Assembly (NCBI GenBank): GCA_016866645.1
Contig: VGLX01000031.1
Coordinates: 1-8,969, forward strand
Direction of reading: 5' to 3'
Source of the DNA: Candidatus Woesearchaeota archaeon
GTDB lineage: Archaea; Nanobdellota; Nanobdellia; SCGC-AAA011-G17; VGLX01
DNA: 8,969 nt
Position numbers and translations under genes: made by a program. This document shows, piece after piece, positions 1 to 6,803 of this stretch. Position 1 is the first letter of the stretch. Every line of letters begins with the position of its first letter. The notes under the pieces are model-generated. The model was not told the origin of the DNA. It saw only the letters and a list, made by a program, of their open reading frames with translations, and did not search any database.

Positions 1-336
1 ACGCCGATATTCGAGATTTGGTCCAAAACGATATACGGGAAGCACAGCCAGTATAACACGATAAACCTCAAAAGACTGCCAGAACCATACAACGGGTGGA
101 TAGACTTCGGGAGCAAGAACTACGACTCAGAAGGGTTTTACTGCACGATGTTCGATATGAACTCAGGACAAGGCGTAGACCTGAGAAAGAAGTTTTTGAG
201 CGGCCGCAAAAAAGATGGTACGTATCATTTCAAACCGTACAGGTTCAGTATAGAAGGAAAGCTGATAATGCAAGGACTTGATAACCACTTCTGGTGGTAT
301 ATCCTAAAAACAACCGAGAGGGGCGTGGTGGTATAA
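1..336 (+). CDS. Array copy 1: group A paralog, 5' end cut by window edge
   Basis: The reading frame is open from base 1 to a TAA at 334-336 and gives 111 residues. The N-terminus lies outside the window. The first visible residues, TPIFEIWSKTIYGK, line up with RPVFESIVKTVYGK at residues 45-58 of the next gene, so about 44 residues including the shared N-terminal signature are missing. The rest matches group A: a YCTMFDMNS strand-turn at residues 47-55, a lysine-rich helix, then F-x-I-E-G-K-L-I and the aromatic HFWWYI near the end (residues 96-101). No signal peptide or membrane segment is visible in this part. The stop codon shares one base with the next start (TAATG), so translation of the two is probably coupled. 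Function is not recognised. Confidence is in the gene, not in any role. Confidence 0.85.
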   Translation, partial: TPIFEIWSKTIYGKHSQYNTINLKRLPEPYNGWIDFGSKNYDSEGFYCTMFDMNSGQGVDLRKKFLSGRKKDGTYHFKPYRFSIEGKLIMQGLDNHFWWYILKTTERGVVV

Positions 337-800
337 TGAAGATACCGCGTACTTTCATGCCGGAAAAGAACTTAGAAAAAAAGATAAAAACGCTATCAAA
401 AGAGAATTACAAACGGAGCAATACTTATCCTGAAGATCCCAGTTTTGAAGAGCTTAGCGAAAGGACTAGGCCCGTGTTTGAGAGCATCGTCAAAACAGTT
501 TATGGCAAGCAAAGCTCCAACATCATCAAGCTGACGGACATGCCAAAACCTTATATGGGATGGATAGACTCTATCATCGGCAATTACGAACCTAAAAGCT
601 ACTACTTCACGCTTTTTGACGAGAAATCAAGAAAAGGCGTTGAGCTGAAGGACAAGTTTTTGAAAAGCTACAAAGGCAACAACGTATATGATTTCAAGCC
701 GCATAAGCAGTTCAGCGTGAAAGGAAAACTTATTAAGGAAGACTACACGAACGGCTTTTGGTGGTTCATAATCACGGCAGACGAGGTGTACAAGAAGTAA
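336..800 (+). CDS. Array copy 2: group A paralog, unknown function (154 aa)
   Basis: The ATG at 336 is preferred over an upstream in-frame ATG at 294. Starting at 336 places the family signature MKIPRTFMPEKNLEKK exactly at the N-terminus, as in every other copy, and gives the one-base TAATG junction with the previous gene. A G-rich stretch (GGTGGT) lies just upstream. After the signature and a charged linker (residues about 18-42) come RTRPVFES (43-50), a YYFTLFDEKS strand and acidic turn (89-98), a lysine-rich helix with DKFLKSY (106-112), and KGKLIKE (129-135) leading to FWWFII (141-146). It looks soluble and cytosolic. It aligns through its length with copy 3, and some nucleotide identity remains (GACAAGTTTTTGAA occurs in both), which suggests a fairly recent duplication. 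No known enzyme motif is visible and I cannot assign a function. Confidence 0.88.
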   Translation: MKIPRTFMPEKNLEKKIKTLSKENYKRSNTYPEDPSFEELSERTRPVFESIVKTVYGKQSSNIIKLTDMPKPYMGWIDSIIGNYEPKSYYFTLFDEKSRKGVELKDKFLKSYKGNNVYDFKPHKQFSVKGKLIKEDYTNGFWWFIITADEVYKK

Positions 801-815
801 GGCAAACTGAGCATC

Positions 816-1271
816 ATGAAACTCCCTAAAACTTTCATGCCTGAGAAGGACCTGGAAGAGAAGATTAATGGATTATCTAAAGAATGTTATGAGCCGAGGC
901 TCAAAAATCTCCAAGAAAAGCCCACTTTAGAAGATCTTCAGGAACGAACAAAACCCGTATTCGAAAGCGTTACAGAAACCATTTATGGAAAAGATTTTGA
1001 AAACACAATCGGAATAGACAGCGTCCCAGACTGCTATGCAGGATTTCTAGATTTCATTCTCAAAGGCTACGAGTCAGTGAGATATTATTGTGCACTTTTC
1101 GATTTGAATTCTGAAAAAGGCTGCGAATGGAGGGACAAGTTTTTGAACGATTACAAAGGCGAGGGCTTGTACGAGTTTAAGCCTGACAGCACGTTCAACA
1201 TCAAAGGAAGGCTAATCAAAGAAGGTATCACAAACGACTTTTGGTGGTACATAATCAAACTAGGAAGCTAG
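816..1271 (+). CDS. Array copy 3: group A paralog, unknown function (151 aa)
   Basis: It begins with the family signature MKLPKTFMPEKDLEEK and then follows copy 2 almost position for position. RTKPVFES is at residues 44-51, YYCALFDLNS at 90-99, RDKFLNDYKG at 106-115, F-N-I-K-G-R-L-I at 127-134 and FWWYII at 142-147. The start is 15 bases after the previous stop with no strong ribosome-binding site, and the stop is 7 bases before the next start, so it is probably read as part of one transcript. No signal peptide, membrane helix or catalytic motif is visible. Group A members end at the aromatic FWW strand and lack the final helix-strand (Y-K-x-x-F-G-F) of group B. Function is unknown. Confidence 0.88.
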   Translation: MKLPKTFMPEKDLEEKINGLSKECYEPRLKNLQEKPTLEDLQERTKPVFESVTETIYGKDFENTIGIDSVPDCYAGFLDFILKGYESVRYYCALFDLNSEKGCEWRDKFLNDYKGEGLYEFKPDSTFNIKGRLIKEGITNDFWWYIIKLGS

Positions 1272-1278
1272 GAATAAA

Positions 1279-1962
1279 ATGAAACTCCCAAAGACGTTCG
1301 TACCGGATAAGAACCTGGAAAACAGCTTAGAAAACTTAGTAAAAAAAAAGCCTCAAGAAGAAGACATTCTGAAAGACCTCGTCATAAGCCAAAGGCATGG
1401 CGAGGAACTGCTCTACAACACAAGCCTTAATAGATTAAAGATTGAAGGCTACGAGCGGCATCTAAGGCCTGACGAATGCTTCACGCTCATAGCAAGATAC
1501 TTAGAAGGCAATCTCAAAGAGCCACTAAGAAGCATAGCCTACAACATAGTAAACGTCAGCCTTCTCGACTGGCTAAGCATAGCTTTCCAAAGGCAAGGGG
1601 GCATACTGCATTGCTACTTGGACCCTGAAGGGCTAGTCTGGAATGGCGAGTGTTACGCTCCTCATCCGAAAGTCCAGTACAGCCAAAAAAAAGAGTTTGA
1701 TATAAAAGGCATACCTTCGCTAGACTGGGTAGGCTTAGACAGGTTCGAAGATGGTTTTGTAAGATTCTTTTACGGAAAAAGCTTTGAAGAGCTCCCTGAA
1801 GAGTTCACCGACGGGATTTACAAGGCGCAGATAGTTATCCCTGAAGAGAACGTCTACTATGCGATGGCGAGAGGCCTAGGGCTCCACAAGTACAGCATGC
1901 AACCGGCTGAGTCTGCTAACTTCCGAGGAGTCCGTAAAATCAAAGAAGGAGAGATATCATGA
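1279..1962 (+). CDS. Array copy 4: long outlier with family N-terminus and unrelated-looking middle (227 aa)
   Basis: The first 17 residues, MKLPKTFVPDKNLENSL, carry the family signature. The next segment, DILKDLVIS (residues 29-37), resembles the equivalent segment of group B (for example IDDLVLW in the next gene). From about residue 55 to the end the protein looks unlike its neighbours and is about 70 residues longer. It has a helix-rich stretch (RPDECFTLIARYLEG, 63-77; then SIAYNIVNVSLLDWLS, 85-100) followed by a strand-rich stretch (GILHCYLD, 108-115; FDIKG, 140-144; FVRFFYGK, 160-167; KAQIVIPEENVYYAM, 182-196). FDIKG echoes the FNIKG of group A, so part of the body may be a diverged group A core with an insertion. 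The ATGA at its end overlaps the next start by 4 bases. There is no signal peptide, and no family I can name. Confidence 0.87.
   Translation: MKLPKTFVPDKNLENSLENLVKKKPQEEDILKDLVISQRHGEELLYNTSLNRLKIEGYERHLRPDECFTLIARYLEGNLKEPLRSIAYNIVNVSLLDWLSIAFQRQGGILHCYLDPEGLVWNGECYAPHPKVQYSQKKEFDIKGIPSLDWVGLDRFEDGFVRFFYGKSFEELPEEFTDGIYKAQIVIPEENVYYAMARGLGLHKYSMQPAESANFRGVRKIKEGEIS
1948..1953 (+). promoter_or_regulatory. Ribosome-binding site of array copy 5
   Basis: GGAGAG lies 5 bases before the ATG at 1959, inside the end of the previous coding region. It is the clearest Shine-Dalgarno-like site in the array. It supports the ATG start and translational coupling through the ATGA overlap. Confidence 0.6.
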
Positions 1963-2420
1963 AACTCCCTGGAGGTTTCGTACCAGAAACAGAGCTTGAG
2001 AACAAAGTCACAGAGCTAAACCAAGCCAAGAAGCAGAAGATACGCAACATAGACGACCTAGTATTATGGGATGATTCTGAAGAGTTCACGAGCCGCGAAA
2101 CGTTAGACAGCTCAAGCTTAGAAAAAGAATATCTGGGTATAGATTTTGATTCTGTATGCAACAATTACTGCGTAAAATACGATGACGTGGTCCTGCATAT
2201 ACTACAATTCGTAGACTCCAGCTGCTTAAGGAACAATAAGAAAGGGTTGAAGAAAGGCCTGAACGCCTTCAACGACAAGAACATGTATGCTAAGCGCAGC
2301 TTGATCATCAAGGATAACTACGCAGTGTTCATGCACACTCATATAGGGGATGACAAAAACAGGGACAAGTTCATCCATGCGTACAGGAAAACGTTCGGGT
2401 TTAAAGAAGTGAAAGCTTAA
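1959..2420 (+). CDS. Array copy 5: group B paralog, unknown function (153 aa)
   Basis: It starts with MKLPGGFVPETELENK, the family signature, and overlaps the previous stop by four bases (ATGA) behind a GGAGAG ribosome-binding site. It is the first of the group B bodies. IDDLVLW (31-37) is followed by a variable stretch, then DDVVLHILQFVDSSCL (75-90), a lysine-rich helix, SLIIKDNYAVFMHTH (114-128) and a closing helix-strand KFIHAYRKTFGFKEV (137-151). The pattern of strand, acidic turn, helix, strand, helix, strand suggests a small alpha/beta domain, but that is inference from sequence alone. No signal peptide, membrane segment or active-site motif is visible. Three cysteines (C67, C71, C89) are not conserved in the other copies. 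Confidence 0.87.
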   Translation: MKLPGGFVPETELENKVTELNQAKKQKIRNIDDLVLWDDSEEFTSRETLDSSSLEKEYLGIDFDSVCNNYCVKYDDVVLHILQFVDSSCLRNNKKGLKKGLNAFNDKNMYAKRSLIIKDNYAVFMHTHIGDDKNRDKFIHAYRKTFGFKEVKA

Positions 2421-2424
2421 AAAC
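2416..2424 (+). promoter_or_regulatory. Weak TATA-like box before array copy 6
   Basis: CTTAAAAAC overlaps the stop codon of copy 5 and is centred about 28 bases before the ATG at 2448, the spacing expected for a near-leaderless archaeal transcript. The match is weak. The 27-base gap here is longer than most junctions in the array and has no ribosome-binding site, which gives some support. Confidence 0.3.
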
Positions 2425-2447
2425 AGTCGCATCATTCTTCTTATCAT

Positions 2448-2921
2448 ATGAAAGTACCTGATAGCTTTGTCCCAGGGACAGGATTAGAGGAAAAGGTTTC
2501 TGACTTAGAGCAAGGCAAGAAAGACGACCTAAAACTGAACTTGCTGGTCATCAGCCCTGAACTGATAGACAAGTGTTTGATGCGCTACAAAGAGCCGAGC
2601 GAACTAGCAAGATCCTACCCAGCCTTCAATGCAGGAAAAGTTGAAGGATTCGAGAGCTCATGGTACAACTTATCAGACGGAGGTTCTGAAGACCGGATAG
2701 TTTTCGTAGACGTGATACAATTCAAGGACGAAGCCTCTTTGGAAAGCGAATCAGGCAAGATAAAGGACGTGAGCCAGAGGCGGGAAGTGGTGTTCTACTC
2801 TTCTACACTTGTTAAAGGGAAGTATCTGGTTTTCGTTTTCGCATTCAAGAAAGGGGCTATTATGAAAGATGGGATAGTCGACATTTACAAGTCAGACTTC
2901 AAGTTCGAAGACATGCAGTGA
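2448..2921 (+). CDS. Array copy 6: group B paralog, unknown function (157 aa)
   Basis: The signature MKVPDSFVPGTGLEEK is followed by a lysine-rich linker and LNLLVIS (30-36). The group B core then appears: IVFVDVIQFKDEASL (84-98), a charged helix, STLVKGKYLVFVFAF (118-132) and IVDIYKSDFKFEDM (143-156). It is the most diverged member at the YAVF strand (YLVF here) and at the closing strand (FKFED instead of FGFKE). It lies 27 bases after copy 5, with a weak TATA-like element at the expected distance, so it may have its own promoter. It appears soluble and cytosolic, with no recognised catalytic residues and no assignable function. Confidence 0.87.
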   Translation: MKVPDSFVPGTGLEEKVSDLEQGKKDDLKLNLLVISPELIDKCLMRYKEPSELARSYPAFNAGKVEGFESSWYNLSDGGSEDRIVFVDVIQFKDEASLESESGKIKDVSQRREVVFYSSTLVKGKYLVFVFAFKKGAIMKDGIVDIYKSDFKFEDMQ

Positions 2922-2936
2922 AAGCAAAAGGCTATC

Positions 2937-2944
2937 TTTATAAA
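2937..2944 (+). promoter_or_regulatory. TATA box for array copies 7 and 8
   Basis: TTTATAAA is a good archaeal TATA match, preceded by an A-rich stretch (AAAGCAAAAGG) that could act as the TFB recognition element. Its centre is about 28 bases before the ATG at 2969. Transcription would therefore begin at or next to the start codon. It lies in one of the two longest gaps of the array and probably starts a second transcription unit. Confidence 0.6.
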
Positions 2945-2968
2945 CAAGCTTTCTAAACATTAACATTG

Positions 2969-3433
2969 ATGAAGCTGCCTAAGACTTTCATACCAGACAA
3001 GGATTTAGAAGAGAAAATACTTGGCCTTAAGTCTGAACACAAGAAGAGAACCTACTTAAACGATATCATACTAAACAAGAAGAAAGGCTTCCCTGGCTTC
3101 GTAGGCTGTTATGAGCTCAAATCCCTTGATGAGTTCTACTCGGCGCTTGATAAGAGAAAAATAGTTGACAGCGTCTTCGTACAGTATGACGTGCCATTCG
3201 TGAACATTATCGAATTTGAGGATGAGAAGTCTTTACAAAATAGCATAGCTAAGATGGCATCATGCGTTACTAAGATGGAAAAAGAGCTGATGCCTTTCAT
3301 AGTGGACATGTTAACCAAAGAGGCTTATGCTGTTTTCGTCTTCACTCCAGAACTGTATTTCGAGTATAAGGACAAGTTCATCGACAGTTATAAGGATATG
3401 GGCTTCGTAGAAGTCTCAAAGCGAAACACGTAA
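2969..3433 (+). CDS. Array copy 7: group B paralog, unknown function (154 aa)
   Basis: The ATG at 2969 is chosen over the TTG at 2966. It places MKLPKTFIPDKDLEEK at the N-terminus like all other copies, and it sits the right distance from a TATA box for a near-leaderless transcript. Group B features follow in order: LNDIILN (30-36), VNIIEFEDEKSL (78-89), a helix to about 106, IVDMLTKEAYAVFVFT (111-126) and KDKFIDSYKDMGFVEV (134-149). The closing DKFIDSYK also resembles DKFLKSYK inside group A, a hint of shared ancestry or of repeated use of the same helix. No signal peptide or membrane segment. Function is unknown. Confidence 0.88.
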   Translation: MKLPKTFIPDKDLEEKILGLKSEHKKRTYLNDIILNKKKGFPGFVGCYELKSLDEFYSALDKRKIVDSVFVQYDVPFVNIIEFEDEKSLQNSIAKMASCVTKMEKELMPFIVDMLTKEAYAVFVFTPELYFEYKDKFIDSYKDMGFVEVSKRNT

Positions 3434-3451
3434 GGTGCTATAAGGCAAAAA

Positions 3452-3982
3452 ATGAAAATACCCTCAGCATTCGTACCTCCAGAAGATGATAAAAACCTCG
3501 TAAAGCTATTAGACGAACCTGAAGATAAGTCTAAGAAGAAGTACGGAATCACAGAACTAATCCTCGACCCTTCGCTTATGAGCATTTTCCCCGGAGATGA
3601 AGAAAAATGCGTCTACACAACATGGGTCAAAAATTTCAAGAAGGCTTATCCTGATATCAAAAAGAAAGACCTGGCTAACATGATCCGTGTGAATTACAAC
3701 CGCGACATAGCTGACATTTTAGAGTTTAAAGATGAGAAAACACTCAACAACTACATGTCTAACATCAAGAAGTATGCGAATAAAAAGAGAAAAAAAGTGC
3801 AGTATGTCAGCGCTGAAGAGCTTGCCAACAAGCTGAAATGCCACGGAGTGCTCATCAAAGATGTTTACGCAGTATTCATCTACTCCCACCTGCTAAAATC
3901 TTGGGGCCATAAACACAGTTGCAATTCTATAATCGAGGGTTATAAGAAAGAGTTCGGGTTTGAAGAAATCAAAGGACGTTGA
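3452..3982 (+). CDS. Array copy 8: group B paralog, unknown function (176 aa)
   Basis: This last copy begins MKIPSAFVPPEDDKNL. The signature is recognisable but slightly expanded after the second proline. The body carries ITELILD (33-39), DIADILEFKDEKTL (85-98), a long lysine-rich helix, HGVLIKDVYAVFIYSH (131-146) and SIIEGYKKEFGFEEI (159-173). It is about 20 residues longer than the other group B members, mostly between residues 100 and 130 (KKRKKVQYVSAEELANKL). It starts 18 bases after copy 7 with GGTG and AAGG elements upstream but no TATA box at the right distance, so it is probably cotranscribed with copy 7. Its 3' end overlaps the convergent ileS by 14 bases, leaving no room for an intergenic terminator. 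Function is unknown. Confidence 0.87.
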   Translation: MKIPSAFVPPEDDKNLVKLLDEPEDKSKKKYGITELILDPSLMSIFPGDEEKCVYTTWVKNFKKAYPDIKKKDLANMIRVNYNRDIADILEFKDEKTLNNYMSNIKKYANKKRKKVQYVSAEELANKLKCHGVLIKDVYAVFIYSHLLKSWGHKHSCNSIIEGYKKEFGFEEIKGR

Positions 3983-6803
3983 ACATTATCTCGAATGTTC
4001 TCTCTTTTATCTGCTCTTTGCTCTTGTTCTGGAACTCTTCAGTCAGCTTGTTAGGCGTTATGCTTATCTTCTTGGCGCCTACTTTCTGCTGTATCTCTTT
4101 CTCCCACCTAGCCAAGTTGTAGTCAGTGATTATCGCGAGCTCTATCTGGTCTTGCATCTTAAGGCCGGCTTTCTTCCTGAACGCTTGTATCCTTCTGGTC
4201 AGTTCTCTTGCGAAGCCTTCAGCTTCCAGCTCAGGTGTTATCGTGACATCCAGCTCTACTTTTTGCTGACCTTCTTCCAAGGCTAGGTCTTTGATGTTGG
4301 TCTGCGTCTGGATTATGTCCTTCAATGGCTTGATGCCTTCTATGCTTTTTGCCAGAACGTGCGCTTTTTTCAGAGGCCACCTGACGCCTATCTGCGCCTT
4401 CTCCCTCTGGGCGAGTATCTCTTGTATTATCTTCGAAGCCTCCTCCATGTCCGCTTCTAGTTTCTTGTCTATCATTTTCTCGTTGTATTTCGGCCAAGCG
4501 CACATGTGCACGCTCTCCTCTTCTAGGCCGTACTTAGCTTTCATCTTCTGGTATAAGTGCTCTGTTATGTAAGGGCATGTTATCGAGAACATCTTCAAAG
4601 TGCTGAGCAGTGTTTCGTAGATTATCTTAAAAACGGTCTTGTCAGCAGTCCTGTGCCTCGTGTATTGTATGTATCCTCTGCTCAGGTCTAAGAATAATTT
4701 TGAGACTAAGTGAGGGGATTTGTCCAGCCAGTACTCGTCCAATAGTTCCGTGCATTCTTTAATAGTAGAGTTAAGTCTTGACAGCATCCATCTGTCTTCT
4801 ATGTTAAGGTCCTTAGGTACTGCTTTTGGGAGCTTGTCAGCGTAGTCTACCAAGTAGTTAGTGATATTGAGTAAAACATCTAGTTCACGGTATTTCAGCT
4901 TGATTTCTTCCCAGGAGAAGCTCATGTCTTCGCCTGCAGGTGTCATTATCGTATACATTCTCATCGTGTCTACGCCGTACTTATCTAAGACTTCTTCTGG
5001 TGAGATGATGTTGCCTAGGCTTTTGCTCATCTTGACGCCTGCCACGTCCCTTAGCATGCCGTGAGTGTACATCGCTTTGTAGCAGTTCTCTCCTAATGCT
5101 ATGTTTGACGCTAGCTGCAGCATGTAGAACCATAATCTTGTCTGCTCAGTAGCTTCTAATATCAAGTCTGCTGGCCAGTAGTGCTCCTTATGCTCTTTGA
5201 TGTTAGGATAGTGTAAGCAGTTCCATGATGCTGTCCCTGAGTCTACCCATACGTCTATGATGTCAGGCAGCCTTTCTTTCATGGCGCCGCATTTGCATTT
5301 TATCTTTACCTCATCGATTAATGGCTTGTGCAGGTCTTTAGGCTTCTTGCCTGATAGTTTTTCTAATTCTTCTTCAGAGCCTATGACTATGTAGTCTTTG
5401 CATTCTTTGCACTGCCATATCGGCAATGGTGTCCCCCAGTCTCTCTGCCTGGTGATAGAATTGTCTTTAAGATTCTTTATCCATAGTTGGTACCTGTCTT
5501 TGATCTCTGGCGGAGTGTACTTTATCTTGTTGCTCTGCCTGATCATCTTTGGTATGAGGTCTTCTACTTTGAAGAACCACTGGTCAGTAACCCTGAAAAT
5601 GACCGGTTGTTTGCATCTCCAGCAGTGGGCGTAGTCGTGCTCTACTTTTGTCGAAGCTATTAATACTCCTCTTTGTTCTAATGCATGGGTGAACTTCTGA
5701 TTATCTTTTTTTGCGTTAAGCCCTGAGAACTCTCCCATATCTTTAGGGTAGTATCCTTTCTCGGTCAGGTTGTTGAAAGCAGGTATTCCATTCTTAGCTC
5801 CTACTTCGTAGTCTTCAGGACCGCAGCCAGGGGCCATATGCACTAAACCTGTTCCTGCACTTAGGTCGACGTAATCTTTTGACATCACTACTGTGAAAGC
5901 TTTCTTAGATTTCTTCTTTATCTCATCGTATTGTTCTTTCAAGGCGTCGTAGAACGGGTGGACGTATTTCAATCCTTGGAGTTTGGTACCTTTGAACTCC
6001 TCAATTATGTCCAGCTTGTAGTTAGTAAAGTTTGGTATCACTAATGATGCTAGGCTTTTGGCTAATATCCATACTTCGTCCCCTACTCTCGCTCTGACGT
6101 AGTCTAGTTCAGGGTTGGCCATCACGCCCAGGTTGTAAACAATCGTCCATGGCGTTGTTGTCCATATTATCAAGTACTCATTAGTCTTGCCTTCTACTTT
6201 GAACTTCACGAATATGGAATCATCTTCAACGTTCTTATACTCTAATTCGTGCTTGGCCAAGGCTGTTTCGCAGCTGTAGCACCAAGTCATTACCTTATTG
6301 CCTAAGTATAATCTTTTATTCTCGTGTGCTTTTTTTATCAGCCACCACTCGCCTTCTATGTACTCTTTGCTTATGGGCATGTAAGGGTTAACATGGTCTA
6401 ATGATACGGCCAGCCTGTCGAAGTCCTTGTTCATCTGCTCCATCATCTCTAACGAGAACTTCTTGCACTCATCGATGTAGCGGCTTAGCCCGAACTCTTG
6501 AATCGCGTTCTTGTCTTCTAGCTTGAACTTCGCCTGCACCTTATGCTCCGTAGGCAAGCCGTGCATGTCGTATCCGCCACGGTCCCAGACGTCAAAGCCG
6601 CGCATACGCTTATACCTTAATGCTTCATCTTTTAGCACTTGATTCCATGCAGTCCCTAAATGGATCCTGCCAGAAGTGTACGGCGGACCGTCTAAGAAAA
6701 AGAACTTCTTCTTGCCTTTCAGGCTCTTCCTAAGCCTGTCCAGGATCTTTTTCTCCTGCCAGAACCTGAAAACGTTAGATTCTACAGTCTTGAAATCGTA
6801 CAT
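3969..6803 (-). CDS. ileS: Isoleucyl-tRNA synthetase (944 aa)
   Basis: A class I aminoacyl-tRNA synthetase that charges tRNA-Ile with isoleucine in the cytoplasm. Class I signatures are HLGT (48-51, the HIGH motif) and KMSKS (591-595). GYDMHGLPTEHKV (77-89) is typical of the Ile/Val/Leu group. The CP1 editing domain spans about 190-400, with WTTTPWT (214-220) and GTGLVHMAPGCGPEDY (317-332), where D331 is the usual editing aspartate. Two zinc sites are visible: C175/C178 with C394/C397, and C465/C468 with C503/C505. The anticodon-binding domain follows about residue 640. Bacterial and archaeal enzymes are usually near or above 1000 residues, so this one is short, mostly at the C-terminus. The motif EATEQTRLWFYML (550-562) departs from the common D-Q-x-R-G-W-F. 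The start is the first ATG after a TATA box, with no ribosome-binding site. Confidence 0.97.
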   Translation of the reverse strand: MYDFKTVESNVFRFWQEKKILDRLRKSLKGKKKFFFLDGPPYTSGRIHLGTAWNQVLKDEALRYKRMRGFDVWDRGGYDMHGLPTEHKVQAKFKLEDKNAIQEFGLSRYIDECKKFSLEMMEQMNKDFDRLAVSLDHVNPYMPISKEYIEGEWWLIKKAHENKRLYLGNKVMTWCYSCETALAKHELEYKNVEDDSIFVKFKVEGKTNEYLIIWTTTPWTIVYNLGVMANPELDYVRARVGDEVWILAKSLASLVIPNFTNYKLDIIEEFKGTKLQGLKYVHPFYDALKEQYDEIKKKSKKAFTVVMSKDYVDLSAGTGLVHMAPGCGPEDYEVGAKNGIPAFNNLTEKGYYPKDMGEFSGLNAKKDNQKFTHALEQRGVLIASTKVEHDYAHCWRCKQPVIFRVTDQWFFKVEDLIPKMIRQSNKIKYTPPEIKDRYQLWIKNLKDNSITRQRDWGTPLPIWQCKECKDYIVIGSEEELEKLSGKKPKDLHKPLIDEVKIKCKCGAMKERLPDIIDVWVDSGTASWNCLHYPNIKEHKEHYWPADLILEATEQTRLWFYMLQLASNIALGENCYKAMYTHGMLRDVAGVKMSKSLGNIISPEEVLDKYGVDTMRMYTIMTPAGEDMSFSWEEIKLKYRELDVLLNITNYLVDYADKLPKAVPKDLNIEDRWMLSRLNSTIKECTELLDEYWLDKSPHLVSKLFLDLSRGYIQYTRHRTADKTVFKIIYETLLSTLKMFSITCPYITEHLYQKMKAKYGLEEESVHMCAWPKYNEKMIDKKLEADMEEASKIIQEILAQREKAQIGVRWPLKKAHVLAKSIEGIKPLKDIIQTQTNIKDLALEEGQQKVELDVTITPELEAEGFARELTRRIQAFRKKAGLKMQDQIELAIITDYNLARWEKEIQQKVGAKKISITPNKLTEEFQNKSKEQIKERTFEIMFNVL

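Larger units (their letters stand above)
1..3982 (+). other. Tandem array of eight paralogous genes
   Basis: Eight consecutive same-strand genes share an N-terminal signature (visible in seven; the first copy is cut) and two alternative bodies plus one outlier. Order is A, A, A, outlier, B, B, B, B, so similar copies are adjacent, as expected from local duplication. Junctions run from a 4-base overlap to a 47-base gap. Codon third positions in the signature differ between copies (for example CTC CCT, ATA CCG, GTA CCT, CTG CCT for [LIV]P), so the motif is kept at protein level and the duplications are mostly old. Confidence 0.85.

Noticed and set aside
96..281. Open frame overlapping array copy 1 in another frame
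   Set aside because: Arginine-rich translation with no family resemblance; copy 1 in frame 1 clearly matches its paralogs.
294..335. Upstream in-frame ATG giving a 14-residue extension to array copy 2
   Set aside because: The family signature starts at 336, all other copies start there, and the extension would overlap copy 1 by 43 bases.
2966..2968. TTG start one codon before the ATG of array copy 7
   Set aside because: The ATG at 2969 places the signature at the N-terminus as in all other copies.
1940..3585. Minus-strand open frames across the array (1940-2164, 2226-2447, 3136-3318, 3388-3585)
   Set aside because: Serine- and phenylalanine-rich antisense of array genes that are supported by paralogy.
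1..3982. CRISPR array or short tandem DNA repeats
   Set aside because: Similarity between units is at protein level with different codons; there are no regularly spaced identical repeats.
1..3982. Array as toxin-antitoxin pairs
   Set aside because: The genes are paralogs of one another rather than alternating unlike pairs, and no toxin or DNA-binding motif is visible.
3960..5634. Several + strand open frames opposite ileS
   Set aside because: They lie wholly in the antisense of a well-conserved synthetase and their translations look like shadows, with no recognisable motifs.
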